Assembly: GCA_021809805.1 (NCBI GenBank)
Contig: JAJZKA010000007.1
Coordinates: 1-48,078, forward strand
Length of the DNA: 48,078 nucleotides
Reading direction: 5' to 3'
Origin: Actinomycetes bacterium
GTDB taxonomy: Bacteria > Actinomycetota > Acidimicrobiia > Acidimicrobiales > Bog-793
Under the pieces are notes generated by a model. The model made no database searches. It worked only from the letters and a program-made list of their open reading frames with translations, and was not told where the DNA came from. The position numbers were made by a program, and so were the translations under genes. Below are positions 36,600 through 43,740 of the stretch, piece after piece (within the stretch, counting starts at the first letter, position 1; the number at the start of each line of letters is the position of its first letter).

Positions 36600-36940
36600 G
36601 GGCCAGGCCCCGGGAGCCTCGCCGGACTCCCGGTCCGGACACTCCGGTCCCCGGCACGCCCGGGCCGGATCGCGGTCGCAAAGGCCGTGGCAACAAGCCG
36701 CGCGCCAACGGCATGCGGCGCGCAGTGGAGGCGCTTGATCGGGGCCTGGATGCCGGCGCGGCCCATCCGCCCCCGCACGCATTCGACGTCAGCCCTGGTG
36801 ATCATCCGCGTGCCGACCGTGTTGGGCACGTCACGGAAGCGCAGCGAGCGCTGGGGCAACGTTGCCGCTCGACGTCGCGCTGCGGGCCACCGAGGCTTCG
36901 GTAAGGAACTTGCCCAGACCGGCTGGCGCGCGCTCACCAA
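36600..36940 (-). pseudogene. Decayed tyrosine integrase fragment
   Basis: The minus strand encodes a worn copy of the C-terminal part of the integrase found intact at 47323-48078. LRFRDVPNTVGTRMITRADVE aligns with LRFHDLRHTFGTRMIAKADVR, and IQAPIKRLHCAPHAVGARLVATAFA aligns with IQTTMKYLHYAPHADDARLVAAAFA. All the catalytic residues in these blocks are lost: His and Arg of HDLRH, and the Tyr of KYLHYAP. It cannot recombine. It marks an older integration event or a duplicated element end. The 36941-37094 stretch has no supported gene. Confidence 0.85.
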
Positions 36941-37094
36941 AGCAGCGTCTCAAGACCGGCACGCAGGCGTGGTCATGGTGATACCGAACATCTCAATGAG
37001 GACGACGGTTCGTCGCCAAAGGGCTCGTCATGCGGAGCGGGAGCGCAGGCGCAAAGCGATCATGCGCACCGCCGCGATCTAGCAGCCTCTGGTT

Positions 37095-37123
37095 ACTGGC
37101 CGAACGCACGGCAAGGGGCCTAG
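37095..37123 (+). repeat. Inverted repeat copy A, left part (interrupted by IS)
   Basis: ACTGGCCGAACGCACGG ... CCTAG is the first 29 bp of a 73-bp sequence whose uninterrupted partner lies inverted at 45880-45951. The IS element inserted at the CTAG at its end (37120-37123). Confidence 0.85.
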
Positions 37124-38126
37124 ATGATTGATTCCACGGTCTGGGCCGTGGTTTTGGGGGTTTTCGAGGAGATATAGGCAGCAGGGTCGAAGTCGGCGGT
37201 GCTCACTTGCATCGCCGACCCGAAGGAGTCTCGATGGACGCCGACCTCGACCTGCTGCTCACGACCGTTTTTGTGACGGCCGACGATCTCCTGCCTGAAG
37301 CCAGCAAGAACGTGATGCGAAGGTTGACCGACGCTGAGGTCGTCACGCTCGCGGTTGCGCAGGCGATCACGGGCATCCCGTCTGATCGCCGGTTCTTGAA
37401 GGTCGCTGCCAAGCGGTTGGCGCATCTGTTCCCGGTGCTGCCAAAGCAGTCCGGGTATTTGAAACGTCGTCGCCGGCTGACCGAAAGCATGGAGTGGCTG
37501 ATGGGCGTGTTCGCCAGCCAGAGCCCCGGATTCCAGGACGATCTGCTGCTCGTCGACTCCACCCCCGTCGAGTGCGCCAGGTCGCGTGAAACGGTGAAAC
37601 GGTCCGCGTTGGCCGACGCCGCCGACTACGGCTATTGCGCCAGCCAAGCCCCCATTTCTGGGGGTTCAGGCTGCACGGACTGTTCGCCCCGGACGGCACC
37701 CCGATCGCGTTGCAGATCACCAGCCCCAAAGACAGCGAACGTGACATCGCGCTCGGGTTGCTCGCGCGTGGCGGTCACGGCCGCACACTCACAGTGATCG
37801 GTGATAAGGGATACGCCGGCCGAGACTTTGAGGCTGCCGCCCACGATCTCGGCGCCCACATCATGCGACCAAGACGCAAAGACGAAAACCAGGCCGGCCG
37901 GCCCCATCTCGCTCCGATCCGCCAACGAATCGAGAGCATCTTCTGGACGATGAAAGACATCCTGACGCTGGAACGTCACGGTGCCCGGACACTGCCCGGA
38001 CTCAGGGAACGGTTGCTCGCACGGTCCCTGACGCTCGCAGCGTGCGTCACCCTGAACCACCAACTCGGGCGCCCCAGCCGGGCACTCGTCGACTACATCG
38101 CCTGACCCAACCGTGGAATCAACCAT
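37124..38126 (+). mobile_element. IS982-like insertion sequence, 1003 bp
   Basis: The element has terminal inverted repeats ATGATTGATTCCACGGT (left) and ATGGTTGATTCCACGGT (right, reverse complement), 16 of 17 identical. It is flanked by CTAG on both sides (37120-37123 and 38127-38130), the target-site duplication; the empty site is preserved in repeat copy B as CCTAGTTCGG. Length, IR size and transposase sequence fit IS982-like elements. The transposase gene is frameshifted. The IS is inserted in the inverted repeat copy A, after that repeat was duplicated. Confidence 0.9.
37234..38105 (+). pseudogene. IS982-family transposase, frameshifted
   Basis: The DDE transposase starts at ATG 37234 after GAAGGAG and reads VDSTPVECARSRETVKRSALADAADYGYCASQ, then breaks near a five-C run at 37649-37653. 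The second half continues in the -1 frame: HFWGFRLHGLFAPDGTPIALQ, VIGDKGYAGRDFE, IRQRIESIFWTMKDILTLERH. The conserved region CASHSRFFWGFRLH, expected in the family, is split exactly here. A one-base loss in the C run would explain it. Programmed -1 frameshifting is possible but not usual for IS982, so the copy is probably inactive. Confidence 0.85.
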
Positions 38127-38130
38127 CTAG

Positions 38131-38174
38131 TCCGGTGGTGCGGAGCAGACCTGGCGGGCCCGCCAGTTGTTGCC
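38131..38174 (+). repeat. Inverted repeat copy A, right part, with 16-bp palindrome
   Basis: The remaining 44 bp of repeat copy A continue after the CTAG duplication. They contain the perfect palindrome CTGGCGGGCCCGCCAG (38151-38166). The sequence is about 93 percent identical to copy B (reverse complement of 45880-45951) when the IS is removed. The 38175-38363 stretch between this repeat and acpS has no gene that I can support. Confidence 0.85.
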
Positions 38175-38363
38175 GTTGCCATAGCTGCCGGCGACGACTC
38201 CGAAAGTCGGAAGCGATAGCCCTGACCCGCGTGATCACGTTGCTGACACCGCCGGCCGAGCAGACGCGCACCTCCTCTGCCTGTTGTGCGGCGGTGACAG
38301 AGAGCTCAACGCCGCGCGAAAGGTGCGTCGGCGCCAGTGCCCGACAGGCGGAACCAACATCGG

Positions 38364-38738
38364 TCAGACCGAGTACGCCGGTCGGGCGAGCGCCACGGCT
38401 CCTGCGAGTGCGCCGACATGCGTCAGCGAGATGGTCACGATTACACCGAGGTCCGCAGCCCGCCGGGCAACTGCACCGTGAAGCTCCAGCTCACAGCGCT
38501 CCCCGCCGCCGACGACCTCGATATCGAGCGGGTCGAAGCCGTCAATGCCGAGCGCCTTGATCACCGCCTCTTTGGCGGCGAACCGAGCCGCAAGATGCTC
38601 GATCGGGGAGGGCTGGCTCGCGGCGTACGCCCACTCTCCCGGAAGGAAGAGTTCATCCGCAAGCGTGGCAGTACGCACCAGGCGGTCGGCCAGACGTTCC
38701 GTCTCAACGAGGTCGATACCGACGTAGGGCGTCGTCAT
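38364..38738 (-). CDS. Holo-ACP synthase type phosphopantetheinyl transferase
   Basis: This 124-aa AcpS-family enzyme transfers 4'-phosphopantetheine from CoA to a carrier-protein Ser. It has the Mg-binding start VGIDLVETERL (Asp9), the family motif RFAAKEAVIKALG with Glu57 and Lys61, and the terminal SLTHVGALAGAVALA. It is divergent from the ACP gene at 38829 and shares its promoter region, so the pair is a self-contained carrier-protein module rather than the housekeeping fatty-acid set (inference). No clear ribosome binding site; translation may be leaderless. An operator-like site (CGGATATTCG) lies only 3 bp before the ATG. Confidence 0.88.
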   Translation of the reverse strand: MTTPYVGIDLVETERLADRLVRTATLADELFLPGEWAYAASQPSPIEHLAARFAAKEAVIKALGIDGFDPLDIEVVGGGERCELELHGAVARRAADLGVIVTISLTHVGALAGAVALARPAYSV

Positions 38739-38741
38739 GGA

Positions 38742-38813
38742 CGGATATTCGCACAGACCGAGGGAATTTCCATCATTCCGTCGGATAATCCGCTATCCTG
38801 TTGGAAAGTCCGA
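38742..38813. promoter_or_regulatory. Divergent promoter region with three related palindromic sites
   Basis: Three similar sites occur between acpS and the ACP gene: CGGATATTCG (38742-38751), TCGGATAATCCG (38781-38792, containing the perfect palindrome CGGATAATCCG) and TTGGAAAGTCCGA (38801-38813). The common pattern is a YGGAWA half joined to a TCCG half. The third site abuts the ribosome binding site CAGGAGGA of the ACP gene. Probable operators for the XRE protein encoded at 39122 (inference). Confidence 0.5.
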
Positions 38814-38828
38814 CAGGAGGATTTCTCG

Positions 38829-39122
38829 TTGTCAACGACAACCGCGCCGGTCGCGCCCCAAACAGACTGGACGGAGCAGCAAATCGGCGAGCTCGTCGTC
38901 GAGCTGCTTGCCGACCTGCTGCATCAAGACGCCGCCGAGCTCCGCACCGCACTACTGGAGAAGGGCAGCAGCATGCCCGTCGACTCGCTGGATCTCTTCG
39001 ATGTCCTCGCCGAGTTCCGCCAGCGCACCGGCCTGAAGATCCCCAAGCGCAAGGTCAGACGCGACACGATGCGCTCAATCGGAGCGTTCGCGTCATTTGC
39101 CGTGCGCGAAGGCAAGAGCTGA
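38829..39122 (+). CDS. Acyl carrier protein-like protein
   Basis: This 97-aa carrier protein has the phosphopantetheine attachment Ser53 in MPVDSLDLFDVLAEF, the usual DSL motif, between predicted helices I (TEQQIGELVVELLADLL) and II. TTG at 38829 is chosen because CAGGAGGA precedes it at 8 bp and no better start exists; longer frames reach into the acpS gene. It lies directly upstream of, and overlaps, the XRE gene. It would hold an acyl, amino-acyl or similar group as a thioester, supplied by an enzyme not obvious here. No ketosynthase or adenylation domain is present in the window, which is odd for a natural-product cluster. Confidence 0.85.
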   Translation: MSTTTAPVAPQTDWTEQQIGELVVELLADLLHQDAAELRTALLEKGSSMPVDSLDLFDVLAEFRQRTGLKIPKRKVRRDTMRSIGAFASFAVREGKS

Positions 39123-39505
39123 TGAGTTCACGCGGCGACATCGCACCCGACGACGGCCAGGAGCTCGCGCGGCGCCTTCGCGAGGCACGCGAGTTCACCA
39201 ACCTGTCTCAGCAGTTCGTCGCCGACCAGACCGGCATCTCCCGCTCGGCGATCTCAGACATCGAGCGCGGAAGCCGGCGGGTGGAGAGCATCGAACTAAA
39301 GCGTCTGTCAGCTCTATATCGCATGCCGGTCGACTATCTCCTCGGTAACGAGCCACCTGCCGACCTCGCCGGCGCTGCCGATGATCCCACCACGCGCGCG
39401 CTCGCCCGCGCGACCGGTGAGATGGGCGACGCCGAGAAGGAGCAGGTGCTCCGCTTCGCTCTGTTCCTGCGCAACTATCAACGGCCGCCAACGGAGGAGT
39501 CGTGA
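39122..39505 (+). CDS. XRE-family regulator, partner of ImmA-like peptidase
   Basis: This 127-aa regulator has a helix-turn-helix at about residues 14-75 (LARRLREAREFTNLSQQFVADQTGISRSAISDIERGSRRV ... LSALYRMPVDYLLG) and a short helical tail. Its ATG overlaps the ACP stop, and its stop overlaps the next gene (GTGA). XRE-ImmA pairs act as a derepression switch in ICEBs1 and phages: the peptidase cleaves the repressor. It likely binds the sites at 38742-38813 and controls the whole downstream operon (inference). Confidence 0.9.
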   Translation: MSSRGDIAPDDGQELARRLREAREFTNLSQQFVADQTGISRSAISDIERGSRRVESIELKRLSALYRMPVDYLLGNEPPADLAGAADDPTTRALARATGEMGDAEKEQVLRFALFLRNYQRPPTEES

Positions 39506-40521
39506 TCAGCTGGGCCGACGCCCACCGCCGTGCCGCCGCCGCAGCCGGGGAGCTACACGGTGACCTCAACACTGACCTCACCCGGCCGGTCGACGTCTTT
39601 GGAGCTATAAGCCAGCTCGGCCTAGTGCTCGCCTTCGCGCCGCTGGGGCGCGTGTCTGGCCTGTATCTGCCCGAACAGCCGACCCCGGGAATCCTGCTGC
39701 ACTCCGGGCACCCGCGGACACGCCAGCGCTACACCGCCGGACACGAACTCGGCCACCACGTCTTCCACCACGCTGCGGAAGTGGATCTCGACACGGAGGA
39801 TGCTCTGCGACGCGGCAACGTCGATGGCTGGCCAGACCACGAAAAGGAGGCCGAGGCGTTCGGCGCCTGGTTCCTGATGCCACGCCGGCTCATCCGCGTC
39901 GGCCTCAGCGAGCTGGGTATCGATAAGCCCGAGGATCCACTCGATGTCTACGCGCTGTCGCTATGGCTAGGGACGAGCTACACCGCCACCGCCCGACAGC
40001 TTGCCGCGGTGCGGCTGGTCGACTCCAGCGACGCGGACCGCTGGGCACGCGTGCAACCGCGTGACATCAAACGGGCACTCGCCGGAGACATGGTCCCGGA
40101 CGACCTGCACAACGACGTGTGGTGGCTCGATGCACGCCACCACGGTCATCCGATCGACGCGCGTCCCGGAGACCGACTCGTGATCACCCTTGACGAGATT
40201 CCCGCCTCGGGCTACACGTGGCGCTTTGAAGAGCAGCCCGCCGAGCTGCGTCTGCTCGCCGACTCCTACACCGACGCGTGGGAGCCCGAGCTTGGCAGGA
40301 CCACGTCGGCCGACGACGAACTGGTCGGCGGCGCTGCGCCGCGCTCGCTCGCGCTCGAGATCGATCCGGCCGCAACGCCAGGGGTCCACCGGGTCGCGCT
40401 CAGTAAGCAACAGCCGTGGCGAGCGGCATCGATCATGGAGGAGTACGAGCTGCTGCTGTCGGTCAACCCGGCGCTACACGGCATCCAGGTTCACGAGGAC
40501 GAGCTGGCCCTGCCCGCCTGA
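39502..40521 (+). CDS. ImmA/IrrE metallopeptidase fused to chagasin (I42) inhibitor domain
   Basis: This 339-aa protein has two parts. Residues 30-175 are an ImmA/IrrE (M78-like) zinc peptidase: HELGH at 81-85 and the third-ligand helix EKEAEAFGAWFLMP (114-127). Residues 220-323 match the chagasin/I42 family of papain inhibitors in all three loop motifs: GDRLVITLDEIPASGYTW (loop BC, canonical NPTTGYxW), LVGGAAPRSL (loop DE) and QQPWR (loop FG, canonical RPWE). The next gene encodes a papain-like protease, the natural target of such inhibitors. I know of no described ImmA-chagasin fusion. GTG at 39502 overlaps the XRE stop. Confidence 0.85.
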   Translation: MISWADAHRRAAAAAGELHGDLNTDLTRPVDVFGAISQLGLVLAFAPLGRVSGLYLPEQPTPGILLHSGHPRTRQRYTAGHELGHHVFHHAAEVDLDTEDALRRGNVDGWPDHEKEAEAFGAWFLMPRRLIRVGLSELGIDKPEDPLDVYALSLWLGTSYTATARQLAAVRLVDSSDADRWARVQPRDIKRALAGDMVPDDLHNDVWWLDARHHGHPIDARPGDRLVITLDEIPASGYTWRFEEQPAELRLLADSYTDAWEPELGRTTSADDELVGGAAPRSLALEIDPAATPGVHRVALSKQQPWRAASIMEEYELLLSVNPALHGIQVHEDELALPA

Positions 40522-40526
40522 TCACG

Positions 40527-41153
40527 GTGATCGACCACCGCTCCGTTCAGACCCCGGTGCGTAACCAGGGGAACCGCCCGACGTGCGTCGCATTCGCCAC
40601 GAGTGCAGCCCACGAATGGTCCGCCGCCGACCAGATCGTGCGCTCGCCCGAGGATGCACTTTGGGCCGCCCACCAGGTGGGCGAGGTCCCCGGTCGCGAA
40701 GAGACCACCGTCGCCTGGGCGTTAGAGGGCCTGACCCGCCATCACCATGCTACCGATAGCGCGTGGCCTTACGGGCAGCCGCATTGGTCTCAGGGCCGGC
40801 CCGTCGCGGCTCTGGACCCCGGCAACCGGCGCCCCTTGCCCGGGTGGAGCGCCCTAGAGTTGCCGGCCTTCGACGAGATCGCATCAGCGCTTGACGCGGC
40901 CCGCCCGGTCGTACTAACCGTAGGCGTTGTCACGACGGTATGGTTCGCCGGCGGTCCGCTGATCGACGCCGAGCCTGGAGCCAAGACGCCAAGCACCCAT
41001 GCCGTTCTCGCTGTCGGCGCGCTTGAGGCGCCCGACCGGCTGATCATCAAGAACTCTTGGGGCGAGGAGTGGGGCGAGCACGGCTACGGATACCTGACCC
41101 GCCGCTACGTCGACCACTACGCGCTCCGCGCGCACCGTCTGGAGGACAGGTGA
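40527..41153 (+). CDS. Papain-like (C1 family) cysteine protease
   Basis: This 208-aa predicted cytoplasmic cysteine protease has the full catalytic set: Gln14 and Cys20 in VRNQGNRPTCVAFA, His158 in STHAVLAVGA and Asn176 in IIKNSWGEEWGEHGYGYL. It has no signal peptide and no propeptide, so it is made as a bare catalytic domain; the chagasin-like domain of the upstream protein could hold it inactive. GTG at 40527 follows the previous stop by 5 bp and starts just before the active-site segment. The substrate is unknown; candidates are the ACP, the XRE protein or the modification enzymes. Confidence 0.88.
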   Translation: MIDHRSVQTPVRNQGNRPTCVAFATSAAHEWSAADQIVRSPEDALWAAHQVGEVPGREETTVAWALEGLTRHHHATDSAWPYGQPHWSQGRPVAALDPGNRRPLPGWSALELPAFDEIASALDAARPVVLTVGVVTTVWFAGGPLIDAEPGAKTPSTHAVLAVGALEAPDRLIIKNSWGEEWGEHGYGYLTRRYVDHYALRAHRLEDR

Positions 41154-41932
41154 CAGCCCTCGATGACCACTACGCCGTTGCCGCCAACATCTCCGCCGGC
41201 TGGCTCGATGCCGTACGGATGCTCAACCAGACACCCGACTACAAAGCGATCCACCTCGTGATCCGCATCCTCGATCCGACCACGGAGGACCCCGCGATTC
41301 GCGCCGCCGCGCAGAAGCTGATCGACGACCACAACGCCGCCAACGACCACCGGCCCACACGGCACAAGGCCGCCATCGACACCACGCGCAACACGATCTT
41401 TCCGGCGCGGTGGGCAGAGCGGACCAACGGGCCCGAGGAGTTGGTCGCCTACTACCGCGACCGCTACAACAAGGGCGGCCTTCTGGGATTCCGCGACAAC
41501 GCACGGGGCACTTATTTCGGCCGCATCGTCGCGTACCCGCACGGAGACGGCGAGGAACCGGCTGACCAGCTCAGCGACACGATCCGCAAGCTGAGCAACG
41601 AACGAGCCAACCCTGGCCCCAAGAGCTCGCGCTATGAGATCAACATCTACAACGAGCGCTATGACCGCAGCCCGATGAGCTTCCCGTGCCTGGCGCACCT
41701 GTCGGTGCACTTCAACGCCGGGCGCCTGGAGATGCAGGCCATATACCGCAACGAGTCACTCGTCGGCCGCGCCTATGGCAACTACCTCGGCCTCGCCCAG
41801 CTGCAGGCCTACATGGCCCGTCACGCCGGTCTCGACGCCGGTGAGCTGATGATGACGCTTGGCCACGTGGAACTCGACTCCAACAAGACGCCGATCCGGG
41901 CGATGCTGGCGGATTTCGAGCCAAGGGACTGA
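41150..41932 (+). CDS. Thymidylate synthase-like protein
   Basis: This 260-aa protein has the C-terminal core of thymidylate synthase / deoxynucleotide hydroxymethylases: GTYFGRIVAYP ... DQLSDTIRKL, catalytic-Cys block SFPCLAHLSVHFNAGRLEMQAIYRNES with Cys180, and YGNYLGLAQLQAYMARHAG, whose Asn is the position of the pyrimidine-binding Asn. The usual PCH is PCL and the N-terminal folate-binding part is divergent, so it may hydroxymethylate or bind a pyrimidine nucleotide rather than make dTMP. GTG overlaps the protease stop and follows GGAGGACAG. Its neighbour is a hydroxymethyl-dU processing family, which supports a base-modification role. Confidence 0.75.
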   Translation: MTALDDHYAVAANISAGWLDAVRMLNQTPDYKAIHLVIRILDPTTEDPAIRAAAQKLIDDHNAANDHRPTRHKAAIDTTRNTIFPARWAERTNGPEELVAYYRDRYNKGGLLGFRDNARGTYFGRIVAYPHGDGEEPADQLSDTIRKLSNERANPGPKSSRYEINIYNERYDRSPMSFPCLAHLSVHFNAGRLEMQAIYRNESLVGRAYGNYLGLAQLQAYMARHAGLDAGELMMTLGHVELDSNKTPIRAMLADFEPRD

Positions 41933-41986
41933 CCCTGCGCAAAATGCGGGTTCGTCAGCGGTGCTCCCGGCAGTCATCCGCGCCAG

Positions 41987-43090
41987 ATGAGATGCTCCGG
42001 CGCTATGCAAGCCACACCCCGTCGCGAGGTCTTCGACACCTACTGGCGCTTCGCCGCAGAGCGCCAACGGATCTTCGAGCGCCGTCGCCTGGATCCGGTC
42101 GGACCATGGACCGACAACCCAATCCTTCAGCGCTACAAGTTCTGCAACACCTTCCGCGCCTCCGACCGGATCTCCCAATATCTGATCTCACGGGTCATCT
42201 ACACCCCGGAAGCTGCTGACCTGGACCCCGAGGATGTCTTCCTGCGCATCGTGATGTTTCGCCTGTTTTCCAAGGAGCGCACGTGGGAGGCCCTCGAACA
42301 CGCGACCGGCGGTGTCCGTCGGTCCACGCTTGACCCTGAGCGGCTCGCCGGCGTGCTCGATCGGCTCCGGCGCGACGGACCCATCTACACGGCAGCGTTC
42401 ATCCTCTGCGCCCACGACGCCTACGGACACCGCATCAAACACCGCAACCACCTCGAACTCGTCGCGCGGATGTTCGCGCCCGGGGCGCTCGGCGCCGATC
42501 TCGCCAGTGCGTCGAGCCTGCGCGACGTCTACGAGGCGCTGCGCATGTGGCCCATGATTGGCGCGTTCATGGGCTATCAGCTCGCGATCGATCTGAACTA
42601 CTCCGATCACCTCGACTTCGACGAGAACGACTTCACCGTCCCCGGTCCAGGAGCGGTCCGCGGGCTGCAGAAGGTGTTCGCCGATTTTGGCGACCGAACC
42701 CCACAACAGCTGATCATGGACATGGTGGAGAGCCAGCAGGAGCACTTCGACCGCCTGGGCCTCGAATGGTCCGGCCTGCTCGGCCGCCCGTTGCACGCGA
42801 TCGACTGCCAGGGCCTGTTCTGTGAGACCGACAAGTACGCCCGCGCTGCGTTCCCGGAGCTGAAGAGCAACCGCGTGCGCATCAAACAGGAGTTCCGGGC
42901 CGATCCGGCCCCGCTTGAGCTGTTCTACCCGCCCAAGTGGGGGATCAACGAGCATCTCGCTGGGCCGCCAGCGCTCGCCGGCGCGCAACTGACGCTCGAC
43001 GACACCCGCCTGCGAGCGATTCCGTCCTGTCCCCATCACCCGGCAGAGCGCGCGACGCTCTTCGATATGCCCGCGGTCGCTGTCGGCTGA
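41987..43090 (+). CDS. 5-hmdU DNA kinase / alpha-glutamyl-putrescinyl-thymine pyrophosphorylase-family protein
   Basis: This 367-aa protein (361 from ATG 42005) matches from memory the helical family predicted to act on 5-hydroxymethyl-dU in DNA. Landmarks: VFDTYWRFAAERQRIFERRR, GPWTDNPILQRYKFCNTFRASDRIS, FLRIVMFRLFSKERTWEAL, TAAFILCAHDAYGHRIKH and MIGAFMGYQLAIDLNY. In phages, members help build thymine hypermodifications by phosphorylating or pyrophosphorylating hmdU in DNA. The partner TS-like gene is immediately upstream. A 54-bp gap separates them. Family assignment rests on recognised motifs, not on a search. Confidence 0.75.
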   Translation: MRCSGAMQATPRREVFDTYWRFAAERQRIFERRRLDPVGPWTDNPILQRYKFCNTFRASDRISQYLISRVIYTPEAADLDPEDVFLRIVMFRLFSKERTWEALEHATGGVRRSTLDPERLAGVLDRLRRDGPIYTAAFILCAHDAYGHRIKHRNHLELVARMFAPGALGADLASASSLRDVYEALRMWPMIGAFMGYQLAIDLNYSDHLDFDENDFTVPGPGAVRGLQKVFADFGDRTPQQLIMDMVESQQEHFDRLGLEWSGLLGRPLHAIDCQGLFCETDKYARAAFPELKSNRVRIKQEFRADPAPLELFYPPKWGINEHLAGPPALAGAQLTLDDTRLRAIPSCPHHPAERATLFDMPAVAVG

Positions 43091-43101
43091 GAGCACACCG
43101 C

Positions 43102-43740
43102 ATGCACGTCGCAGACGACGCACCGCTGGCTGAGCTGACCGTGCTGCTCGAACGGCTGCATCGACACAAAGACGCCGCATATGGCGACGCCTGGCGCAAG
43201 CGGGGCGAGGTGATCGCGATCTTCGCGAACCTGGCGCGCAAGTACGACCGCCTGCTCGTCGCCTTCGACGAGCAACGACCGGCGGCAACCGACCCACTCG
43301 GCGACACCGTCGCCGACCTGTGCGTCTACGCCGCCAAGTACCTCACCTGGATCGCCGAACTCCACCCCGCCGAGCTCGACCGCGCCGGCCTACCCGTGCC
43401 CGCCGCCAACCAGATTGCGGCGAACCGCGGGCCCGACGCACTGCGCCTCGTGCTCGAGGCGGTCGCCGCCACTGTCGGCCAGCTGCCGCCGGACAGCGCC
43501 GCCGCCCGGGCCCGCGTCCGCGCGGACTTCGAAACGCTCGAAGCGGCTCTGATGGCACAGGCCAGCCCGGACGCGCCGGGCGATCGACTGCTCGACTTCA
43601 CAGCCAAAGCGCGCCTCGCCTGGGCGCTCGCCGCCGACAGCGCGACGCTACTCGCCTGCCTAGAGCAGGACGATCCACGCACGACCGCCCGCCTGCGCGA
43701 CCAAGTCACCGCCATGGACCGGGCGGCTGGCAGGCGATGA
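43102..43740 (+). CDS. DUF1599-like (nucleotide modification associated) protein
   Basis: This 212-aa all-helical protein has the pattern LLERLHRHKDAAYGDAWRKRGEVIAIFANLARKYDRLL ... DTVADLCVYAAKYLTWI, which fits the DUF1599 / nucleotide-modification-associated domain 1 family, distantly MazG-like. The C-terminal half (about 110-212) is Ala-rich helices with no domain I recognise. ATG at 43102; the stop overlaps the next start (ATGA), so it belongs to the same operon. Such proteins co-occur with phage-type base-hypermodification enzymes, consistent with the neighbouring genes. Exact activity unknown. Confidence 0.65.
   Translation: MHVADDAPLAELTVLLERLHRHKDAAYGDAWRKRGEVIAIFANLARKYDRLLVAFDEQRPAATDPLGDTVADLCVYAAKYLTWIAELHPAELDRAGLPVPAANQIAANRGPDALRLVLEAVAATVGQLPPDSAAARARVRADFETLEAALMAQASPDAPGDRLLDFTAKARLAWALAADSATLLACLEQDDPRTTARLRDQVTAMDRAAGRR

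Noticed and set aside
36687-37082. Plus-strand frame over the integrase remnant
   Set aside because: It is the reverse of clearly integrase-derived sequence and has no family match.
38337-38828. Longer start for the ACP gene
   Set aside because: The extension is antisense to acpS; the TTG at 38829 has a strong ribosome binding site and gives a normal ACP length.
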